NCBI GenBank assembly: GCA_964017045.1
Contig: OZ024808.1
Coordinates: 14,996,284-15,060,283, forward strand
Source of the DNA: Omphiscola glabra
Lineage: Eukaryota > Mollusca > Gastropoda > Lymnaeidae
Reading direction: 5' to 3'
DNA: 64,000 bases
Shown here: positions 59,583 through 64,000 of the stretch, one piece after another
Layout: the number at the start of each line of letters is the position of its first letter
Position numbering within the stretch: position 1 is the stretch's first letter
Made by a program: the position numbers and the translations under genes
The notes under the pieces: generated by a model
What the model was told of the DNA's origin: nothing
The model's input: the letters and a program-made list of their open reading frames with translations, nothing else
Databases searched by the model: none

Positions 59583-59960
59583 TGTTACGTACTGTTATCA
59601 GTATGATTGGCTTGTACCGGTACAATGTTGAAGAATACACAGTGTTGTAAAAAGGTACAATGATGACAAAGAATCTACACACACACAGCAAAATAACCCA
59701 CACTGAAAATATCTCGTGATATAAATGATAGCACCACCAAAAATAACTCTCGTCCCCTTTTATAGTCTGTTCTACTGATCTTTCTAGAGAGGCCTTACAC
59801 AATGTTTTCCTTTCCAGATATTTCTTCATAATTCTACAGAATCCTAAGGATACAGACTAATAATTTTATTTAGTTGTAAACAAGGTCAATAGAGACTATT
59901 TTTAGCTAGCCACACCCTAAATGCGGTTCCGAGCTTGGGTCAGCTAGAGTTCATTCACGG
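59583..59960 (-). repeat. Dispersed repeat family X, copy 3 (possible LTR)
   Basis: TGTTACGTACTGTTATCAGT, TTGGCTTGTACCGGTACAAT, GTACAATGATGACAAAGAAT, CTACACACACACAG, ATCTCGTG, TTTTATAGTC and GAGTTCATTCACGGGGG in the same order as 37600-37905. The unit starts with TG and the shared part ends near TTCA, but I find no target duplication, so LTR identity is tentative. Confidence 0.5.
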
Positions 59961-59984
59961 GGGAAAGAAGGCGTAAACACGTCG

Positions 59985-60482
59985 TCTACGTAATTCAGAG
60001 ACTCCAGAGGGTGCAAAATTCTGCAGCTCGCATTGTGTCGCGGAAAAAGAGATCAGACCACATTACCCCAGTTCTACGAGATCTCCATTGGGTTCCTATT
60101 AGTAAGCCATAGACCACAAGATTCTGTCCTTGGCGTATAGCTGCTTAGAAGGTTCTGCACCAGAATATCTGAAATAACTGCTTTATAAACATGTAACCTT
60201 AAAGAACCTGCGGTCCTCAACTCAGTCCTTACTGAAAATTCCCAGTGTGGATGAACACAGAAAAAAGTCGTACGGAGTGCGCTCTTTTGAAGCGGTAGCG
60301 CCAAAGTTATGGAATAGTTTACCTCCATCTTTGAGGAGTACTGACAAGGACAGAAAATTAATTAGGAAAAATTTAAAGACTTATTTGTTTAATAGATTTG
60401 ATTACACCTGAGCTCAGTGAGCATGCTAAAGTAGCATGGATACCAGCGCTATAGAAGTATCCGATCAATCAATCGATCAATG
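59985..60482 (+). mobile_element. CR1/L2-type LINE 3'-end fragment
   Basis: The plus strand encodes VIQRLQRVQNSAARIVSRKK then RSDHITPVLRDLHWVPISK before the first stop. Further on, in changed frames, it has SYGVRSFEAVAPKLWNSLP-like coding. It ends in an (AATC)-type tail (GATCAATCAATCGATCAA, about 60465-60482). These are standard C-terminal blocks of CR1/L2-group reverse transcriptases. It is 5' truncated and carries a few stops and shifts. Confidence 0.8.
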
Positions 60483-60589
60483 TATTTTTTTAACTAAAAG
60501 AACAATCGTCACACAGTATCATATTGTCGGAACAATTGATTTGATGTAGGCAAAATTATGCTATAGAGTAGAACACTCAAATATCTTTC

Positions 60590-60745
60590 ATCATCATCAT
60601 CATCAGTAGCGCTACAGCCCATGTAGGGCCCTGACCTGCTCCACCACATCCTTCCATTCGGAGCGATACCATGGCTTTCCGCCTCCATGCGCGAACCACC
60701 AACTGGTATAAATCCTTCTCTACATCGTCGATCCATCTAATCAAA
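60590..60745 (-). mobile_element. RTE-type LINE 3'-end fragment (minus)
   Basis: Minus-strand translation gives RWIDDVEKDLYQLVVRAWRR then, shifted, WKDVVEQVRALHGL and a stop, followed by a (GAT)n tail (plus-strand CATCATCATCATCATCA at 60589-60605). Same C-terminal block as 32625-32800, with the trinucleotide tail typical of RTE elements. Heavily truncated. Confidence 0.75.
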
Positions 60746-60751
60746 TAGCTT

Positions 60752-61308
60752 AAGAAAATTCTTTCCCCTGGAGTCCTCTAATGCTAAGCATTTCCATTCC
60801 CCTTGAGTCCTCTAATGCTAAACATTTCCATTCCCCTGGAGTCCTCTAATGCTAAACATTTCCATTCCCCTGGAGTCCTCTAATGCTAAGCATTTCCATT
60901 CCCCTGGAGTCCTCTAATGCTAAACATTTCCATTCCCCTGGAGTCCTCTAATGCTAAACATTTCCATTCCCCTGGAGTCCTCTAATGCTAAACATTTCCA
61001 TTCCCCTGGAGTCCTCTAATGCTAAACATTTCCATTCCCCTGGAGTCTTCTAATGCTAAACATTTCCATTCCCCTGGAGTCCTCTAATGCTAAACATTTC
61101 CATTCCCCTGGAGTCCTCTAATGCTAAACATTTCCATTCCCCTGGAGTCCTCTAATCCTAAACATTTCCATTCCCCTGGAGTCCTCTAATGCTAAACATT
61201 TCCATTCCCCTGGAGTCCTCTAATGCTAAACATTTCCATTCCCCTGGAGTCCTCTAATGCTAAACATTTCCATTCCCCTGGAGTCCTCTAATGCTAAACA
61301 TTTCTATT
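60752..61308. repeat. Minisatellite, 34 bp x about 16
   Basis: The unit contains CATTCCCCTGGAGTCCTCTA followed by ATGCTAAACATTTC. Very homogeneous, so probably recently expanded. It begins within a few bases of the truncated 5' end of the RTE fragment. Confidence 0.96.
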
Positions 61309-62414
61309 ATACTTTTATGCATTAAATGATATATTTATTCTCACAAAATCTTTTCAGTTGTGTTGTGTAGCCATCTGCTTATTGCTTCAAAAACCATTCG
61401 CTATCATTGTCTTTATATGTCATCGCGAAACTCTGACATTAGGATTATTTCTTAAGACATACATGGACAAGAGAAGTAGATCATTTAAAAAAAACAGTAA
61501 CCCCCATGTTGATTTAAGACTATGTCTGTGGAACAAATATCAATCAACATCAAGACGCTGCTGTTTAATCTGACCTCAGATTGAAATCTTATAGATTATT
61601 TTTAAAAAGAACACGAATTTAAACGAAATTTTTTTTTAGTTTTTAGAAAATTAAAAAGTCAAATAGGAGAAAACTAAATTTTTGTTGTGTGCAATAAGTT
61701 CATTCTGGGGCCACCAGTCGGAAATTCTTGAGAACCGCTTTGCACGTCAGATTTACAGCCGGAAATAACAAATGTTGACTCGCGCGGGAGATAAAGGGTT
61801 AAATATTCAGCTACGTATTGGCAATATAGAGACGGACTCAGGAGGCGAAGCCTTTCACCACCACCCTGCCCCCCTCCACACAAATCATATAGAGGAGATT
61901 TTATTTCTAAGAATTTAATATAGCTGGATATGTAATATCGTTTTGATTCTTACAACTCAGCAACATTAAAAAAAAGTATATTAAATTGGATCCTCTGTTG
62001 AAAATAGTATTATTTCTTCTAATAATAAATAGATAATACACATTTTTTTTTGAAAAAATTAAAAAGGGTTACCGTGACATAACAAGACAAAAACATTCCC
62101 CTTCCCTTCTCCTTTCTATAATAAGGTTTGTCGTGTCTCGTTCCTCGCCCTCGGCATCACCTCGCTTATTAAAACTAATTAGTAGAGTGATACCGGGACG
62201 CTGTTACACTAAGCCTTATGGCTTCATAAGAGTGCCCAACGCTCATAAAATTGTTAACAGTATGTGCCATAAACAATAAACAGCGGTTCTCAGTCTCCGC
62301 TCTACTGTTACTGAGTCTACTATAGTTATTAAAGCTTCCCCCTAAAGTCGCCGACTGACATTTCCTTACTGACAATAATCCCACTGCCAAAGTCTACAAA
62401 TGACAATGTCCCTT

Positions 62415-62415
<1 letters not shown>
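61309..62415. other. AT-rich non-coding stretch, nothing recognised
   Basis: TTCTTGAGAACCGCTTTG near 61728 and CAGCGGTTCTCAGTC at 62280 echo SPIN termini without a body between or beside them. No gene is supported. Confidence 0.4.
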
Positions 62416-62455
<40 letters not shown>

Positions 62456-62456
62456 A
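62416..62456. repeat. (TA)n(TG)n microsatellite
   Basis: About 8 TA followed by 11 TG dinucleotides. Confidence 0.95.
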
Positions 62457-62616
62457 TTTAAATCTACATACTCAGAAATAGAGACAGTCTCTTTAATTCC
62501 AGGCCCGTGATGGGCAATACTATAGCGGTTCCCAACCTGTGCCCGGCGCGCACTTCTCTTGGGTTCTGTGACCGCTCCTAAATAAAAAATCTCCGAAACA
62601 TCATTATTTTCTAAGA

Positions 62617-62812
62617 CAGCGTTTCTCAACCTGTGGATCGCGACTCGTTTGTGGATCGCGCGACCTTTTTCCAGGGTCGCCTAACGCCATCTGAAAGCAC
62701 ATATGCTCTACAGTGATGAAGTAGCGACGAAACTAATTTCCTACTTGGGGGTCGACACAACTTGAGGAACTGTATTAAAGGGTCGCGGCATTAGGAAAGT
62801 TGAAAAACACTG
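62617..62812 (+). mobile_element. SPIN-like hAT MITE with perfect target duplication (196 bp)
   Basis: CAGCGTTTCTCAACCTGTGG to AAGTTGAAAAACACTG, with GATGAAGTAGCGACGAAACT and AAAGGGTCGCGGCATTAGGA inside. Flanking TTCTAAGA is identical at 62609-62616 and 62813-62820. The right-hand duplication runs straight into the ACATAAGGTAG array. Confidence 0.9.
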
Positions 62813-63078
62813 TTCTAAGACATAAGGTAGACATAAGGTAGACATAATGTAGACATAAGGCAGACATAAGGTAGACATAAGCTGGACATAAGGTAGATAT
62901 GGTGGACATAAGGTAGACGTAAGGCAGACATAAGGCAGACATAAGGTAGACATAATGCAGACATAAGGTAGACATAAGGTAGACATAAGGTAGACATAAG
63001 GTAGACATAATGTAGACATAAGGCAGACATAAGGTAGACATAAGCTGGACATAAGGTAGATATGGTGGACATAAGGCA
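62813..63078. repeat. Minisatellite, 11 bp x about 24
   Basis: The unit is ACATAAGGTAG with ATGTAG, GGCAG, GCTGG and the shortened TATGGTGG variants. A block of seven variant units starting near 62841 recurs in the same order near 63004, a 163-bp higher-order copy. Confidence 0.95.
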
Positions 63079-63365
63079 GCCATTTAATTCTATGACGGGC
63101 TCCCTCATAGAAATTGATTCTAAGAAATTGCCATCAGAAGATTTCATATTAAATGGTTTATTTTATAATTTTTTTTAAAACCATTTAACCTTCTTCCACA
63201 AATTTAGTAGTTTTTTTTTTTTTAAATTACCCTGATTTACCTTACACTGTATACTCTTTACTCTATTAATTTACTAACGCAGCTCAAGTTTTTACAGTGC
63301 TTGACATTGCAACAGGTATGCTCATTTCAATTATTGTCAGTCTGAAGCCCATAAAAATTATTTTA

Positions 63366-64000
63366 GGAGATATCGCCATTGCAGTATCTCGATTAGGAGA
63401 TGTCACCATTGCAGTATCTCGATTGGGAGATGTCACCATTGCAGTATCTCGATTGGGAGATGTCACCATTGCAGTATCTCGATTGGGAGATGTCACCACT
63501 GCAGTATCTCGATTAGGAGATGTCACCATTGCAGTATCTCGATTGGGAGATGTCACCATTGCAGTATCTCCATTGGGAGATGTCACCATTGCAGTATCTC
63601 GATTAGAAGATGTCACCATTGCAGTATCTCGATTAGGAGATGTCACCATTGCAGTATCTCGATTAGGAGATGTCACCATTGCAGTATCTCGATTAGGAGA
63701 TGTCACCATTGCAGTATCTCGATTGGGAGATGTCACCACTGCAGTATCTCGATTAGGAGATGTCACCATTGCAGTATCTCGATTGGGAGATTTCACCATT
63801 GCAGTATCTTGATTAGGAGATGTCACCATTGCAGTATCTCGATTGGGAGATGTCACCATTGCAGTATCTCGATTGGGAGATGTCACCATTGCAGTATCTC
63901 GATTGGGAGATGTCACCATTGCATTATCTCGATTGGGAGATGTCACCATTGCAGTATCTCGATTGGGAGATGTCACCATTGCAGTATCTCGATTAAGAGA
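63366..64000. repeat. Minisatellite, 30 bp x 21 or more, cut by window end
   Basis: The unit contains GATTGGGAGATGTCACCATT followed by GCAGTATCTC, with GATTAGG, CACCACT and other point variants. Ten codons per unit keep frames open on both strands (MVTSPNRDTA on minus, GDVTIAVSRL on plus). The array continues beyond the window, so its total size is unknown. Confidence 0.97.

Noticed and set aside
62519..62600. Another SPIN-like copy (AGCGGTTCCCAACCTGTG)
   Set aside because: Only the first about 20 bases match. The interior differs and the far end is absent.
63284..63979. MVTSPNRDTA-repeat protein
   Set aside because: Both strands of a 30-bp array are open. No flanking gene structure.

Overview
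The window is non-coding, repeat-dominated nuclear DNA from an animal. I found no host protein-coding gene, rRNA or tRNA that I can defend. SPIN-like hAT elements, CR1/L2-type and RTE-type LINE fragments, a tRNA-derived SINE, a Penelope-type hammerhead core and very dense minisatellites together point to an invertebrate metazoan. A gastropod mollusc is my best guess, because SPIN is known from pond snails, but that assignment is inference. Nearly every long open reading frame here is a by-product of a tandem repeat, either because the unit is a multiple of 3 bp or because it lacks stop codons. The longest is 1,480 codons over 7351-11793.

Tandem repeats: about 50 separate mini- and microsatellite arrays fill roughly one third of the 64 kb (my hand estimate is about 21 kb). 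Most units are unrelated, 12 to 85 bp long. The largest is a 30-bp unit repeated about 143 times at 7461-11750. Others include a 16-bp array at 3013-3605, 21/23-bp at 4140-5205, 20-bp at 13063-13710, two sister 23-bp blocks at 14222-15070, 47-bp at 20254-21476, 33-bp at 38957-39745, 25-bp at 41847-42592, 12-bp at 51343-51812 and 54459-54778, 44-bp at 53373-53955, 34-bp at 60752-61308, and a 30-bp array leaving the right edge (63366-64000). Several show higher-order duplication of variant blocks, the signature of unequal exchange or slippage.

Mobile elements: six complete or near-complete short SPIN-like hAT elements plus one partial copy (22929, 28810, 46719, 48455, 48870, 50013, 62617). Two of them have perfect 8-bp target duplications. 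There is an internally deleted hAT with a recognisable C-terminal transposase fragment (40753-41536), inserted inside a CR1/L2-type LINE tail, and an Ac-like hAT MITE (15735-16496). A Tc1/mariner-type MITE is bounded by TA (5744-6056). A G/C-rich inverted-repeat MITE family has three copies (21637, 45011, 50405). There are five further LINE 3'-end fragments, a SINE, and two dispersed repeat families with no name I can give. At 27561-27582 (minus) and 57436-57457 (plus) lie two related hammerhead-ribozyme-like cores of the kind carried by Penelope-like retroelements.

The rest (for example 24111-25260, 42593-44540, 52046-53370, 54779-56068, 61309-62420) is AT-rich sequence in which I see nothing codable. 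The window is best read as an intergenic region or large intron shaped by transposon insertion and minisatellite birth and expansion.
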